The notes beneath the pieces were generated by a model. The model searched no databases, was not told where the DNA came from, and saw only the letters and a program-made list of their open reading frames with translations. The position numbers and the translations under genes are program-made. Of a stretch of DNA of 39,588 bases, positions 19,685-29,846 are shown in pieces (the stretch's first letter is position 1; each line of letters opens with the position of its first letter). The stretch spans positions 1-39,588 of IMG/VR virus record IMGVR_UViG_3300031688_000044, one strand, 5' to 3'. Origin of the DNA: a virus.

Positions 19685-20047
19685 ATGACGAAAAAAGATT
19701 TGGTAAAAATTATCAAAGCGGTTGTACAACGAGAAGTTGAATCTGCTGTCAAAACGCAGATTAGCGAAATGATGGATACAACCCCACCAGTGAAAAACTA
19801 TACGCAACAATTATCGCTTAATGACGCAATCAATGAGACAGCAACTGCAGCAGAGCCGGAATGGCCAACTATGCAAAACTTCACAAGTGATATGCGTTCA
19901 CAATTTATGGCAATGAATAGTAATACACCTCATACGCCAGCTATGACTGACATTAATAATCGTCCAGTCGACACATCCAAACTTGATCCATCATTATCGT
20001 CTGCATTAACTAGAGACTATTCAGAATTAGTTAAACGATTCAAATAA
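19685..20047 (+). CDS. Hypothetical baseplate-cluster protein, 120 aa
   Basis: It begins MTKKDLVKIIKAVVQREV and ends SELVKRFK. An N-terminal basic helix with a KxxLVKIIKxVVxREV pattern is common in a short protein next to baseplate genes of T4-like phages. The middle is Thr/Asn/Pro-rich and probably unstructured. It overlaps gp25 by one base. Role unknown. Confidence 0.65.
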   Translation: MTKKDLVKIIKAVVQREVESAVKTQISEMMDTTPPVKNYTQQLSLNDAINETATAAEPEWPTMQNFTSDMRSQFMAMNSNTPHTPAMTDINNRPVDTSKLDPSLSSALTRDYSELVKRFK

Positions 20048-20472
20048 TGGCTAAGCTGGACGAACATATACACCGAATAAATCCTCTAGACTTAGAGGTT
20101 GATATTGCTATCGGCATCGGTCTTCCAATGTCTGGCGATAAATTTGGCACATTCAACCTAAATTATACGTCAAAGGAACAGATTATATCAAATTTGAAAA
20201 ACCTAATATTGACAATGAAGGGTGAACGTGTTATGGAGCCTGAGTTCGGAACAAATATATATAGACTAATGTTCGAAACAGCTGACACAGTCACATTAAA
20301 TAAACGAATCAGATTAGACATAACATCAAGTATCAAACGATGGATGCCTGGTGTACAAATATCGGCAGTCGATACAACCATGCTCGACCATACAATGAAT
20401 ATATCAATATCATTTGTAGTACCAAACTTCAACATATCAGACACATTTTCAATGGAAATAAATAGGGCATAA
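20047..20472 (+). CDS. 25: Baseplate wedge subunit gp25 (GPW/gp25 family)
   Basis: Family hallmarks are present: NYTSKEQIISNLKNLILTMK, then GERVMEPEFGTNIYRLMFE, which contains the conserved EPEFG core of gp25/GPW proteins. The C-terminal half is beta-rich (MNISISFVVPNFNISD). gp25 belongs to the inner baseplate where it contacts gp6 and the sheath initiator region. The length (141) matches the family. The gp6 gene follows within three bases, as in T4-like phages. Confidence 0.92.
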   Translation: MAKLDEHIHRINPLDLEVDIAIGIGLPMSGDKFGTFNLNYTSKEQIISNLKNLILTMKGERVMEPEFGTNIYRLMFETADTVTLNKRIRLDITSSIKRWMPGVQISAVDTTMLDHTMNISISFVVPNFNISDTFSMEINRA

Positions 20473-20474
20473 TA

Positions 20475-22337
20475 ATGGGCAAAGACATTAAATATATAAA
20501 CAAGGACTTTAACAGTATAAAAGCTGAGTTGACGGCATACGCTAAAAACTATTTTCCGACAACGTATAATGATTTTAACTCTGCTTCACCTGGAATGATG
20601 TTCATGGAAATGACTGCGTACGTTGGTGATGTATTATCATATTATACTGATTATGCAATGAAAGAAAATATGATCCAGTATGCGCAAGAACGTAAGAATA
20701 TATATGCGCTAGCACAGTCATTTGGATATAAACCTAAGATTAGTGCAGCCTCTATTGTATCATTAGACATATATATGGAAGTCCCTGCAACTGGTATCGG
20801 AGCTGATTCATTGCCAGACCTAAACTATGCTGGAATACTTGAAGCAGGATTGGTTGTTACTGGAATAAGAGGACAGCGATTTACCACACTAGATAGTTTG
20901 GACTTTGCATCTGAATCACAAACAAATAAGACAGAAATAACAATATCTAAATTAGACGAAGCTGGACAGCCAACGTACTATTTGCTCAAAAAACGAGTTA
21001 ATGCACAAAGTGGAGAAGCAAAGGTTAAATCTGTTGTTATAGCCGATGCAAAAAAATATAATAAGATACTAATTGACGATGTCAATATAATTGGAATTGA
21101 CAGTGTGGTTGATTCATCTGGCAATATCTGGTATGAAGTACCATATTTAGCCCAAGATACATTGTTTGATGAAAATGTAAATAGCCCAGCATTTGATCCA
21201 GAATTATCAGAACAATCGCAGGCAACTCCATACATAATGAGCCTGCGTAAAACAACACGTAGATTTATAACAAATGTTACACCAAAGAATAAACTAGAAC
21301 TACAATTTGGAGCTGGAATATCATCAGATCCAGACATTGAGATTATACCAAGTCCAAGTAACGTTGGAATCGGATTACATGGTACAACTAATAAATTTGA
21401 CCAAGCATTTGACCCATCGAACTTCTTGCATACTAATACATATGGACAAGTACCTGCAAATACAACACTAACAATAAACTATACAACAGGATACGGCTTA
21501 TCAGGAAATGTAAATTCTGATGAACTAACAACTATTGCAGATGGTAAGGTTATTACATATAAAGTTGATGGATTAACTACTGCACTAAAAACAGAGGTAG
21601 CAGATTCAATCGCAGTATCGAATCCACATCCTGCAACTGGTGGAAAATCAGCTGAAACTATTGAAGAGATTCGCAACAATTCATTAGCATACTTTGCTAC
21701 ACAGCAACGAGCCGTAACAAGGGATGATTATATCATTAGAGCATATTCTATGCCACCTAAATTTGGATCAATCTCAAAGGTATGCATAACAAGTGATACT
21801 GTTATCGACAAGTCAACAAATAAAGAGATGCAGAATCCATTAGCAATGAACATGTATGTATTAGGATTTAATGCAAATAAGCAATTAACAAATTTGAATT
21901 CGACGACCAAAAATAATCTCAAAACATACCTATCACAATATAGAATGATGACCGATTCTGTGAATATTAAGAATGGATATATTATAAACATTGGGATAAA
22001 CTTTAGTATCGTTGTCCTACCAGGTAGAAATTCAAAGTCAGTAATATTAAAATGCATTGGTGCATTAAAGAAAAAACTATCAATCGACAAAATGCAATTC
22101 AACCAACCAATTATCACAAAGGACCTAATCTTATTATTGGCTAGCGTTGATGGTGTACAATCGGTAATGGGAGTTGACATTACAAATAAATGGAAAACCA
22201 GCGATGGTTATTCTGGAAACAAATATGATCTAAATGCAGCAAATCAAAATGGCATTATTTATCCATCAATCGACCCAGCTGTATTTGAGGTGAAATACCC
22301 TGATGTTGATATTAAAGGCGAAGTAGTAACGTACTAG
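20475..22337 (+). CDS. 6: Baseplate wedge subunit gp6 (baseplate J-like), 620 aa
   Basis: The N-terminus (IKYINKDFNSIKAELTAYAKNYFP, then FNSASPGMMFMEMTAYVGDVLSYYTDY) is the characteristic start of gp6/baseplate J-like proteins. The middle holds a repeated beta domain, and the segment AETIEEIRNNSLAYFATQQRAVTRDDYI is the conserved helical part. The length is close to T4 gp6 (660). gp6 dimers form the inner ring of the baseplate. It follows gp25. Confidence 0.92.
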   Translation: MGKDIKYINKDFNSIKAELTAYAKNYFPTTYNDFNSASPGMMFMEMTAYVGDVLSYYTDYAMKENMIQYAQERKNIYALAQSFGYKPKISAASIVSLDIYMEVPATGIGADSLPDLNYAGILEAGLVVTGIRGQRFTTLDSLDFASESQTNKTEITISKLDEAGQPTYYLLKKRVNAQSGEAKVKSVVIADAKKYNKILIDDVNIIGIDSVVDSSGNIWYEVPYLAQDTLFDENVNSPAFDPELSEQSQATPYIMSLRKTTRRFITNVTPKNKLELQFGAGISSDPDIEIIPSPSNVGIGLHGTTNKFDQAFDPSNFLHTNTYGQVPANTTLTINYTTGYGLSGNVNSDELTTIADGKVITYKVDGLTTALKTEVADSIAVSNPHPATGGKSAETIEEIRNNSLAYFATQQRAVTRDDYIIRAYSMPPKFGSISKVCITSDTVIDKSTNKEMQNPLAMNMYVLGFNANKQLTNLNSTTKNNLKTYLSQYRMMTDSVNIKNGYIINIGINFSIVVLPGRNSKSVILKCIGALKKKLSIDKMQFNQPIITKDLILLLASVDGVQSVMGVDITNKWKTSDGYSGNKYDLNAANQNGIIYPSIDPAVFEVKYPDVDIKGEVVTY

Positions 22338-22344
22338 GACAAAC

Positions 22345-23373
22345 ATGATATATACAGTATACCCATATAAAGATACAACAATTTATCAGCATAGCAATAA
22401 GCTGAATGCTGGAATTGACGAAATTCTGGAGCTAACAAAGCATGTTAAAACACCAGAAATAAATGGTATAAACAACTCCAGAATATTATTAAATTTTGAC
22501 ATAGCAACATTCAAATCTGAATCGGCTATTCCAACTGTTGCAACGTTGAAACTATTCACGGCAAATGTGTCTGGTATAATTAATGACTATAATGTTAGAC
22601 TAGCCCCAATCGAGGCAGCATATAAAGATTGGACAATGGGTACTGGAAAAACAATACATAATCCTCCATCTGAAGATGGTGCTTCTTGGGCATATAGCGA
22701 CGATGCATTGGGAGCATGGACAGCTGGAAATCCTGAAGCACTTAATTTTGTCGACATACCGAAGCTTGTAACAGACTCAACCGACATATCATCTAATGTA
22801 ATTGGCGCATATAATATGCATTCTGGATCAAACGACATTAGTTTAGTCGCATACCGTCACGGTCAAGAGGCTAGCTCAAAATCATATGGATCAATTAGTT
22901 ATTTTTCAAATGAAACCCACACAATATATCGTCCAAAACTAAATTTGGAATGGGATGATTCAACATATGCAACCGGATCTGGATCAGTATTGGCATCAAA
23001 AAATATTGTAATGTCAGTATATGATGCAAAGTCAACATACAATCAAGGTGAACGTACTAAATTATATATTAATCCAATTGATGTTAGACCGGTCAAATCA
23101 TATAGTACATCTGCAAAGGTTGAACTAGCCAATGTTCTACCAGAAACAGCATATTATTGTGTAACCGACACGGTTGCAAATACAATCGTTTGGGACTACT
23201 CAACAATTGGAACAAAAATAAGTTGTGATGCAACAGATGGATCAAACTTTGATCTATGGACTGATACGTTACTTAAGAATAGAGAATATAGCATATCAAT
23301 AATGGTGAATGATCGTTCATTTGTTGGTCAAGTTGAATATTTTGAAAATGTGCACACATTTAAGGTGGTATAA
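22345..23373 (+). CDS. Baseplate-cluster structural protein with DNRLRE/CBM-like domain, 342 aa
   Basis: The first 200 residues (VYPYKDTTIYQHSNKLNAGID; NNSRILLNFDIATF; ATLKLFTANV; KDWTMGTG) follow the pattern of DNRLRE-type beta-sandwich modules used in bacterial and phage surface proteins. The rest is beta-rich and ends EYFENVHTFKVV. It occupies the gp7-gp8 position of T4-like baseplate clusters. An adhesin or wedge-arm role is likely. The domain call is from pattern only. Confidence 0.6.
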   Translation: MIYTVYPYKDTTIYQHSNKLNAGIDEILELTKHVKTPEINGINNSRILLNFDIATFKSESAIPTVATLKLFTANVSGIINDYNVRLAPIEAAYKDWTMGTGKTIHNPPSEDGASWAYSDDALGAWTAGNPEALNFVDIPKLVTDSTDISSNVIGAYNMHSGSNDISLVAYRHGQEASSKSYGSISYFSNETHTIYRPKLNLEWDDSTYATGSGSVLASKNIVMSVYDAKSTYNQGERTKLYINPIDVRPVKSYSTSAKVELANVLPETAYYCVTDTVANTIVWDYSTIGTKISCDATDGSNFDLWTDTLLKNREYSISIMVNDRSFVGQVEYFENVHTFKVV

Positions 23374-23375
23374 TA

Positions 23376-24602
23376 TTGAAACAAAATGACAACGCTCCAA
23401 CTGCAGATAGGCTAGTTGAGTCAAAGGAACATTCATACCAAACAATGGTTGATATGCCAACAACTGATAATAGCAATCTGACAACCATACTTGATACAGT
23501 TGTCATAATTAGTGATAGTCCGGATCATGTTAATGTTGTAAATGTACCAATAATTAGGTCATCATTTACAACTGAGACGGTTGAAAAGTTTATAGACACT
23601 AAGATATGGCAACTTGTTACCGAAGGACCTCTTGCATCAAGAAAACCTCCAATGTCATTAGCTATAACTGCTACAAACTGGCACTGGATAACTGTAGATG
23701 GAACAAACGTATCAGATAAATGGGGCGGACATGATGCATTTACGCCAGCCGGAATAGCGTCAAGTGGCAAATATGCGAACCCAGTAAATCCAGTATTCTT
23801 ATATGCAACAGATGAACACGCATTATTCCTACCACATAGTGTAGTAAATTACATTGATAAGAACAATGAACCAGTATTAGATGGACTAACGTGGGAATGG
23901 AAATTAGATGGAAACATTGTATCCACCTCCCCGCAGTTCATGCTAAATAATGCCGAATCACAGGGACCTAAACATAGCGAAGTAACAACATATAAAACAT
24001 TAGTATGCACTGTATCAAATGAATTTGGTAGCATTAGTGAAACTCTGAAATTCTTAGTAGCTGATGATGTACGATACGATGGAGTACATACTAAGCGTGC
24101 TAGAGATGGATATTGGAATGCATTTGATAATTCAAAGTTCATGGCTAAATCAACTACCCCATGGTCAAAACACTATGATCCAATGACAGCGAATCGAGAT
24201 ATAACTGTAAAAGGCATAACATTCAACTCATATGGATCAGGTCATTCTGCAAAATCCAAATTCAAGAAGGATCCATCTGATTCAAGATGGGTTTATGAGG
24301 CACAATATAGAGTAGACAGTGGTAATTGGGTAAAGGCTAGTAGCGTATTTGCTGGAAAATCAAATAGTCATAGAGCATATCGATTCCATGATGAACCAAC
24401 CGATATAACTTGGTCGGCACCAGGAAATTCAACTACTAAATTTGAATTTAGATACAAATATAAGTTTTACTCTGGCGCTTGGCCATTTAGGAAGAAGCAT
24501 ACACGAACCTACCATAGGATATACGATATACAGGTACCGTCTGATCCGAATATATCATATAAAACGATTAATAACATAACTATTCCATACACGAGCTCAT
24601 AA
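23376..24602 (+). CDS. Structural protein with Ig-like domain, 408 aa (TTG start)
   Basis: The only start near the upstream stop is TTG 23376. The first in-frame ATG is about 23 codons further. Residues about 125-230 look Ig-like (ALFLPHSVVNYIDKN; LTWEWKLDGNIVSTSP; YKTLVCTVSNEFGSISETLKF). After this comes an aromatic C-terminal domain (KKDPSDSRWVYEAQYRVDSG; RFHDEPTDITWSAPG) that looks like a carbohydrate- or surface-binding beta sandwich. It overlaps the next gene by one base. It is probably part of the baseplate periphery or a fibre. Confidence 0.6.
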   Translation: MKQNDNAPTADRLVESKEHSYQTMVDMPTTDNSNLTTILDTVVIISDSPDHVNVVNVPIIRSSFTTETVEKFIDTKIWQLVTEGPLASRKPPMSLAITATNWHWITVDGTNVSDKWGGHDAFTPAGIASSGKYANPVNPVFLYATDEHALFLPHSVVNYIDKNNEPVLDGLTWEWKLDGNIVSTSPQFMLNNAESQGPKHSEVTTYKTLVCTVSNEFGSISETLKFLVADDVRYDGVHTKRARDGYWNAFDNSKFMAKSTTPWSKHYDPMTANRDITVKGITFNSYGSGHSAKSKFKKDPSDSRWVYEAQYRVDSGNWVKASSVFAGKSNSHRAYRFHDEPTDITWSAPGNSTTKFEFRYKYKFYSGAWPFRKKHTRTYHRIYDIQVPSDPNISYKTINNITIPYTSS

Positions 24603-27600
24603 TGGCAGAACTAATTAATGACATAGATTATTTCAATGTAGATTTGGAATCAAAGCTAGCATCGACTGAAAATTCAATATCACAATTTGAATTGGATCAA
24701 AATGATGTTCTACATCTGGACATATATTCTGGTGAAAATTTCATTGAAAATGTGACTATACCTGCGATCGACAATATTGAAATATTGGGTGGATCAATTA
24801 ATATTGATTATTATGATATATTGGTTAATACACTTGGATTTGTATCTGGATTTTATCGCATACAAACATCAATCTTGCGCAATCCGATATATCCAAATGT
24901 TGACGTTAGAGTTGATGAAATATCTAGAAACAAAACTGAACTTAGATTGGATGGCTGGACAGATGATGCAGCGTTGGTTGGTATACGTGATAAAGATGAT
25001 GACGGATATAAAACATTACGTCTAGTTCATGATAAAGCTGGAACAATTAGATTAATCAATTGGACTGAAGATACGCACAATAATGAATCAACAATTATTG
25101 TTAAGGTAGCAGACGATTTACCTAGAAGTATTAAGGCTGGAGATACTGTTCAATTATTTGACGATATAATCAATCCATTTGAAATACAATTCACAATACA
25201 ATTAGACGATCCATCTGCACCAGAAGATTTTAATATACTTAGAGGCCCAAATCTAACCCTTGATGTAAATAGGGAAATTGGAAAACCAACTGCATTATCA
25301 TCGTGGAATGACATACTTTCAGCAGATGTTGAAACAAATAGTAGAGTAGTCGACAAGGTATTTAGTGGTAGTTTAGGTGCAACACTTAATATAGATTATT
25401 CATCATATGAAAACTTTGTCCACTTCAGTTCAGCTGAAGAACGATTACGTAACTTCAAATATAAGCTACAGTTAATAGAATCATACAAATCGACAAAATC
25501 AAACATAACGTCATCAGCAACTGGATCAAGCTATTACATTGCAGTTAAGACTGATATGGATGACAAAATAGCAAAATTAGTTGGAACATTTGATGGCTAT
25601 GAGCAACATATGTACTTTAACTCCGCATCAGAATATACTGATACATATGGCACACATCCAGATACGACATGGCCAAAGACTACTCAAACTAAACCGTATA
25701 CAGTTGCTAGCACATTAGACGTTGCATCAACGGATTGGTTTGATAATCAAATGGCAATTGCGGCAGATTATGATTTAGCAAATGATAATTCACTTAGAAG
25801 TACAATTCCATTGCATATAAAATTGGACAGTGGAAATAATGGATACGTATTATTTGTTGACATGGTCTCACAGCATTTTGATGAAGTATATAATCATGTT
25901 GATCATTTGAAAAACATACACAGTAAAGATGAGGACGTTAATGTTGGACTATCAAAGGATCTATTATTTGACGTGCTATCTTCATTCGGCTGGAAGCCAG
26001 AATCTGGTTTAGATTTATCAAACATATGGTCATATTATTTAGGTACAAACAAAACTGGAACAAACACTGTTGAAACATCATCGGCTGAATATCCAAATGG
26101 AGCAACAATAAAAACCGTTACTGGTGAAACAATGTCAATACAAGACATAGAGGCGGAACCATGGTCAAGAATACTTAATAACTTACCATACTTACTAAAG
26201 ACAAAGGGAACGGCTAGAGGCGTAAAAGCGTTAATGTCATGCTACGGTATACCATCCACAATACTAAAAATACAGGAATTCGGTGGTCCAGATCCAATTG
26301 ATTCATCCATTGGCAGTAACAATGAAATACTTCAAGCCGGATACATGTTGAAATTCAATGGTACCGATTCATATTTACGAACAGATTGGGACAATAATTA
26401 CAATACTACACCAATAAACACAATTGAATTAAGATTTAAAACAAATACTATTGCAACAATGTCATTATGTGCAACATCATATAACATTGCTGGAATTCCA
26501 GCATCATCACTATGGATTGAGCCAGAATCATCTGGACAATACGGTATAGTTAAGTATTCAACAGCTGTAACCAAAACAACCTCACCAACGGTTATAACGT
26601 ATGCGTCAACGTCACTAGCAAGATTACCAATATATGATAATGATTGGTGGAACGTTTCAGTCAAACGTGACGATATAACTGGAAATATTTCATTAGCCTG
26701 TCAAAAATCGCCAGATCATGCTGGATCCAGAATAACGCATGCTGCAAAATCATCTGTACCAGCTCCACTTACACCATATGGATGGACTGATGGCGGCATA
26801 GAATATTTTGATATTGGAAAATCATCATCGGCAGCAAAGTACAATGATACAAATAATGTAGTTGGCTTTTTTAATGGACATATGCAGGAAGTTAGATTAT
26901 GGGATAATGAATTATCTGATGATGTAATTGATGTGCACACAAAGGCTCCAGTTAGTATACTTGGTAATTCATATACTGGATCATATGACAATCTATTATT
27001 TAGATTACCAATGGGAGCAGACACAAATCGTCCAGATGTAACAGTTGCAAATATTTCATCTTCGCATCCAAATCAATCAACGACTAGAACAGCAACCATA
27101 AATGGAACGTTTGCTTGGACATACAACGAAGAAGATTATTTTACTCCAGTACCAAATTCAATTGGTATGCGAGGCTTAGCAAACAAAATTAGAGTAGAAG
27201 ATAATGTTGCAGTTGGCGACCTACATCCAAATGAAAGTGTAGAGGTTAGTTCTGGAATGAATAATCCAATTGATTCAAATTTATTATTTGTTGGATTCTC
27301 TCCACAAGCTGAATTAGATGCAGATATATCATTACAATTCGGTGGGTTATCGATCGACGACATAGTTGGAGACCCTAGAGATAATCATAAATCAGAATAT
27401 ACTGGGTTAGCCCAATTTAGAAACGCATATTTTAAAAAGTACAATGGTAAACAAAATATATGGGCATTCATGAGAATGGTCAAGTATTTCAATACTGCAT
27501 TGTTCAAACAAATAGAAAGTATGTTACCTGCTCGAGCAAATAAAATTGTTGGACTAGTTGTTAAACAGACAATGTTAGAACGTCCAAAAATCGTAACTGA

Positions 27601-28051
27601 GCCGGTAATATCATATGAAGATATGCATCACCAATGCAAAATCAACGTGGTTGAAGATGGAATAGTTGGAAATATGCCAAATGCGGTAGGTACACAATTA
27701 TATGACGCAGCTGGCGCAGCAACACATAAGCATTGGACGTCGTATGTTCCTGCTAAACTCAATCTAAATGTCATAAAATGTGACACTGATGGACTAATGC
27801 AAAACGCAAGCAATTCACGCAATAATAGCAAATATCAGTCAAACGGCTTGACTCATGCTGCTCAATTGCAAACTGATTTTACCGGCATGAACAACCTAAT
27901 TGTTGAAGGCTGCAAAATGACTAGTGACGATTTTAATATTGACAGTCCGGACACTGTTGATGGTAAACCAGTTGTGGAAGTATTTGAAACGAATCCAAAT
28001 AAGCTCATAACTGATAATACATCACACAGCGGAGACATAAAAATAGTTTAA
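24602..28051 (+). CDS. Very large baseplate/tail structural protein with LamG-like domain, 1149 aa
   Basis: It begins MAELINDIDYFNVDLESK. A segment at about 515-560 (EPWSRILNNLPYLLKTKGTARGVKALMSC) is a conserved signature of large structural proteins in environmental T4-like phages. Residues about 575-790 form a concanavalin/LamG-type sandwich (YMLKFNGTDSYLRTD; NDWWNVSVKRDDITG; GHMQEVRLWDNELSDD). The gene position suits a gp7-like wedge or a side fibre. The LamG domain points to glycan or surface binding. Its C-terminus ends HSGDIKIV. No catalytic motif is seen. Confidence 0.65.
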   Translation: MAELINDIDYFNVDLESKLASTENSISQFELDQNDVLHLDIYSGENFIENVTIPAIDNIEILGGSINIDYYDILVNTLGFVSGFYRIQTSILRNPIYPNVDVRVDEISRNKTELRLDGWTDDAALVGIRDKDDDGYKTLRLVHDKAGTIRLINWTEDTHNNESTIIVKVADDLPRSIKAGDTVQLFDDIINPFEIQFTIQLDDPSAPEDFNILRGPNLTLDVNREIGKPTALSSWNDILSADVETNSRVVDKVFSGSLGATLNIDYSSYENFVHFSSAEERLRNFKYKLQLIESYKSTKSNITSSATGSSYYIAVKTDMDDKIAKLVGTFDGYEQHMYFNSASEYTDTYGTHPDTTWPKTTQTKPYTVASTLDVASTDWFDNQMAIAADYDLANDNSLRSTIPLHIKLDSGNNGYVLFVDMVSQHFDEVYNHVDHLKNIHSKDEDVNVGLSKDLLFDVLSSFGWKPESGLDLSNIWSYYLGTNKTGTNTVETSSAEYPNGATIKTVTGETMSIQDIEAEPWSRILNNLPYLLKTKGTARGVKALMSCYGIPSTILKIQEFGGPDPIDSSIGSNNEILQAGYMLKFNGTDSYLRTDWDNNYNTTPINTIELRFKTNTIATMSLCATSYNIAGIPASSLWIEPESSGQYGIVKYSTAVTKTTSPTVITYASTSLARLPIYDNDWWNVSVKRDDITGNISLACQKSPDHAGSRITHAAKSSVPAPLTPYGWTDGGIEYFDIGKSSSAAKYNDTNNVVGFFNGHMQEVRLWDNELSDDVIDVHTKAPVSILGNSYTGSYDNLLFRLPMGADTNRPDVTVANISSSHPNQSTTRTATINGTFAWTYNEEDYFTPVPNSIGMRGLANKIRVEDNVAVGDLHPNESVEVSSGMNNPIDSNLLFVGFSPQAELDADISLQFGGLSIDDIVGDPRDNHKSEYTGLAQFRNAYFKKYNGKQNIWAFMRMVKYFNTALFKQIESMLPARANKIVGLVVKQTMLERPKIVTEPVISYEDMHHQCKINVVEDGIVGNMPNAVGTQLYDAAGAATHKHWTSYVPAKLNLNVIKCDTDGLMQNASNSRNNSKYQSNGLTHAAQLQTDFTGMNNLIVEGCKMTSDDFNIDSPDTVDGKPVVEVFETNPNKLITDNTSHSGDIKIV

Positions 28052-28054
28052 CCA

Positions 28055-28063
28055 TATATTTAT
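28055..28063 (+). promoter_or_regulatory. Late-type promoter box TATATTTAT
   Basis: TATATTTATTATAAAG begins a few bases after the stop of the large structural gene and 39 bases before ATG 28094. No early elements are present. Confidence 0.55.
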
Positions 28064-28093
28064 TATAAAGAATTCACAAGATAGGACATTAAA

Positions 28094-28744
28094 ATGGGAT
28101 ATTTAGACAACACAACACTAACAGTTGATGCAATTTTAACAAAAAAAGGACGTCAACTTTTATCTGAAGGCGCACTTGAAATAACAAAGTTTGCATTAGG
28201 TGACGACGAAATCGATTATAGACTATGGGATCCAAACCATTCTCTAGGTACAAATTATTACGGTGAGGCAATTGAAAATATGCCGATATTAGAAGCATTT
28301 GCTGATGAAAATCAAATGATGCGATCTAAACTAATATCTCTACCGAAAAATACAGTTAAGCTTCCATTAGTAGAAGCTGGTGTATCATCTATCACATTAA
28401 ACCGTCCAGGTTTAGTTAGTGTAATACATCCGTCGACTTCAAATGTATCAAACGGTAACCGATCATTAGGTTATACATGTATACTATCAAACGCAAATAT
28501 GGCAACAATATCAGTTGCACCTGGTGGAGAAGTAGAAAATGCCACAACATATTCAGCAATTGGCGATAACGCAGCAAACTCTGTATCAATTGTTGGTACA
28601 AAATTTAACATCACAGCTAAATCAGTAACAGCTGATGCTAGCACAACTATAACAATTATTGGAAATGAAACTGGTGGAACTATAACTATTCCACTAACAA
28701 TCAAAAAAGATCCAACAATTGATATTATAACAAAGGGACTATAG
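28094..28744 (+). CDS. Conserved-type phage structural protein, 216 aa
   Basis: It begins MGYLDNTTLTVDAILTKKG, then LEITKFALGDDEIDYRLWDPNH, a start seen in structural proteins of environmental T4-like phages. The C-terminal 100 residues are a beta-rich Ser/Thr/Ala-rich domain (TTITIIGNETGGTITIPLTI) of Ig- or Big-like character. Probably a baseplate or fibre-attachment component. It forms one unit with the two following paralogue-like genes. Confidence 0.65.
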   Translation: MGYLDNTTLTVDAILTKKGRQLLSEGALEITKFALGDDEIDYRLWDPNHSLGTNYYGEAIENMPILEAFADENQMMRSKLISLPKNTVKLPLVEAGVSSITLNRPGLVSVIHPSTSNVSNGNRSLGYTCILSNANMATISVAPGGEVENATTYSAIGDNAANSVSIVGTKFNITAKSVTADASTTITIIGNETGGTITIPLTIKKDPTIDIITKGL

Positions 28745-28753
28745 GACACAAAG

Positions 28754-29830
28754 ATGGCAAATAGATTTAGATCCGGAATAGACAAACAAGCATTAGTTTC
28801 ACGTAGACTTAGAAAGGCAAAGCGTGGAATTAACATGCGAGTATTTCAAAACTTTAATGAAGACGATGTTGTTGAATCCGACGTTGCAAAAGGTATAACA
28901 TCAGCAATGTTTACAAATGACGCCGATTCAACACTAACCTCATTCTATACATCATCAGATCAAGTTGCATCCGCAGGTGGAAAATACCAATTTGAGGTAT
29001 ACTCAACTGACCCAGCAACTGACGCTACTGCTACTCCACAATTTAGTATAGCATATGGAAACATCGATGGCGCAGGTGCTGTAACCAGTTCAGGTGCAAG
29101 TGATGCTAGTATGTCTCCAGCTAAAGCAATATACACTCAGTTTGCAAATCTATTATTGGAACCAGGTGACGATAAGTTTACAATAGATGGCGACGATGAA
29201 ACTGACATGATGTTCATCACGTTCAATCGAGCTAGATACAAGGAAAAAGCAAATAAGGGAAATTGGGATATTGACCTAGAAAATGGTGCAGACACAATTA
29301 GCTTAATCGATAACAGTTCAACTGTTCCAGCAATGGCTAAAAATGGCAAGAAAGTATATTCAGTTGTATCTGGATCTGGTACAACTATTGCGTCATCTCC
29401 ACAACACACTGAATATGGATTATTCTATCCAGAATTAGGTATAATTGCATTAAGTGTTGATAAGATGGATGATACAAGCGGATTAAACGGATACTTTCCA
29501 GCTCCAGTATTAGACGTAGACGCAGCCATGAAAACAAATATGATTACTGCATTATCGTCATTTAAAGCTCGCGCTGAAGAGGATATTTCATCAACGCATT
29601 ACTTTATTAGAGTTAAAAATTCTGAATACAATTTTACAAACAACAATACATTTGTAACAGGATCAGGAAACTTAAAGCATGTTGAAATGATAAATGATCC
29701 ACAAACATATATAACAACTGTTGGATTATATAGTGACGAAAATGAATTAGTTGCAGTTGCAAAACTGTCTAAGCCACTACTTAAAAACTTCACAAGAGAA
29801 GCAACTATCCGCGTAAAATTAGATTACTAA
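28754..29830 (+). CDS. Structural protein, 358 aa, sharing its C-terminal motif with the next gene
   Basis: It begins MANRFRSGIDKQALVSRR, a basic start, followed by a Thr/Ser/Ala-rich beta domain. The last 40 residues (YITTVGLYSDENELVAVAKLSKP then a beta end) match the end of the 551-aa protein (YITSVGLYNDSGDLCAIGKMAQP). They probably share an attachment or assembly domain. No enzyme motif. Likely a virion fibre or baseplate-edge component. Confidence 0.65.
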   Translation: MANRFRSGIDKQALVSRRLRKAKRGINMRVFQNFNEDDVVESDVAKGITSAMFTNDADSTLTSFYTSSDQVASAGGKYQFEVYSTDPATDATATPQFSIAYGNIDGAGAVTSSGASDASMSPAKAIYTQFANLLLEPGDDKFTIDGDDETDMMFITFNRARYKEKANKGNWDIDLENGADTISLIDNSSTVPAMAKNGKKVYSVVSGSGTTIASSPQHTEYGLFYPELGIIALSVDKMDDTSGLNGYFPAPVLDVDAAMKTNMITALSSFKARAEEDISSTHYFIRVKNSEYNFTNNNTFVTGSGNLKHVEMINDPQTYITTVGLYSDENELVAVAKLSKPLLKNFTREATIRVKLDY

Positions 29831-29846
29831 ATATTAAGGAGTTTTA

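Noticed and set aside
21728-22180. 150-residue reverse-strand frame inside gp6, and similar reverse frames at 20978, 26716 and 37468
   Set aside because: They lie entirely within well-recognised + strand structural genes, have no promoters or leaders, and their composition reflects reverse translation of the coding strand.
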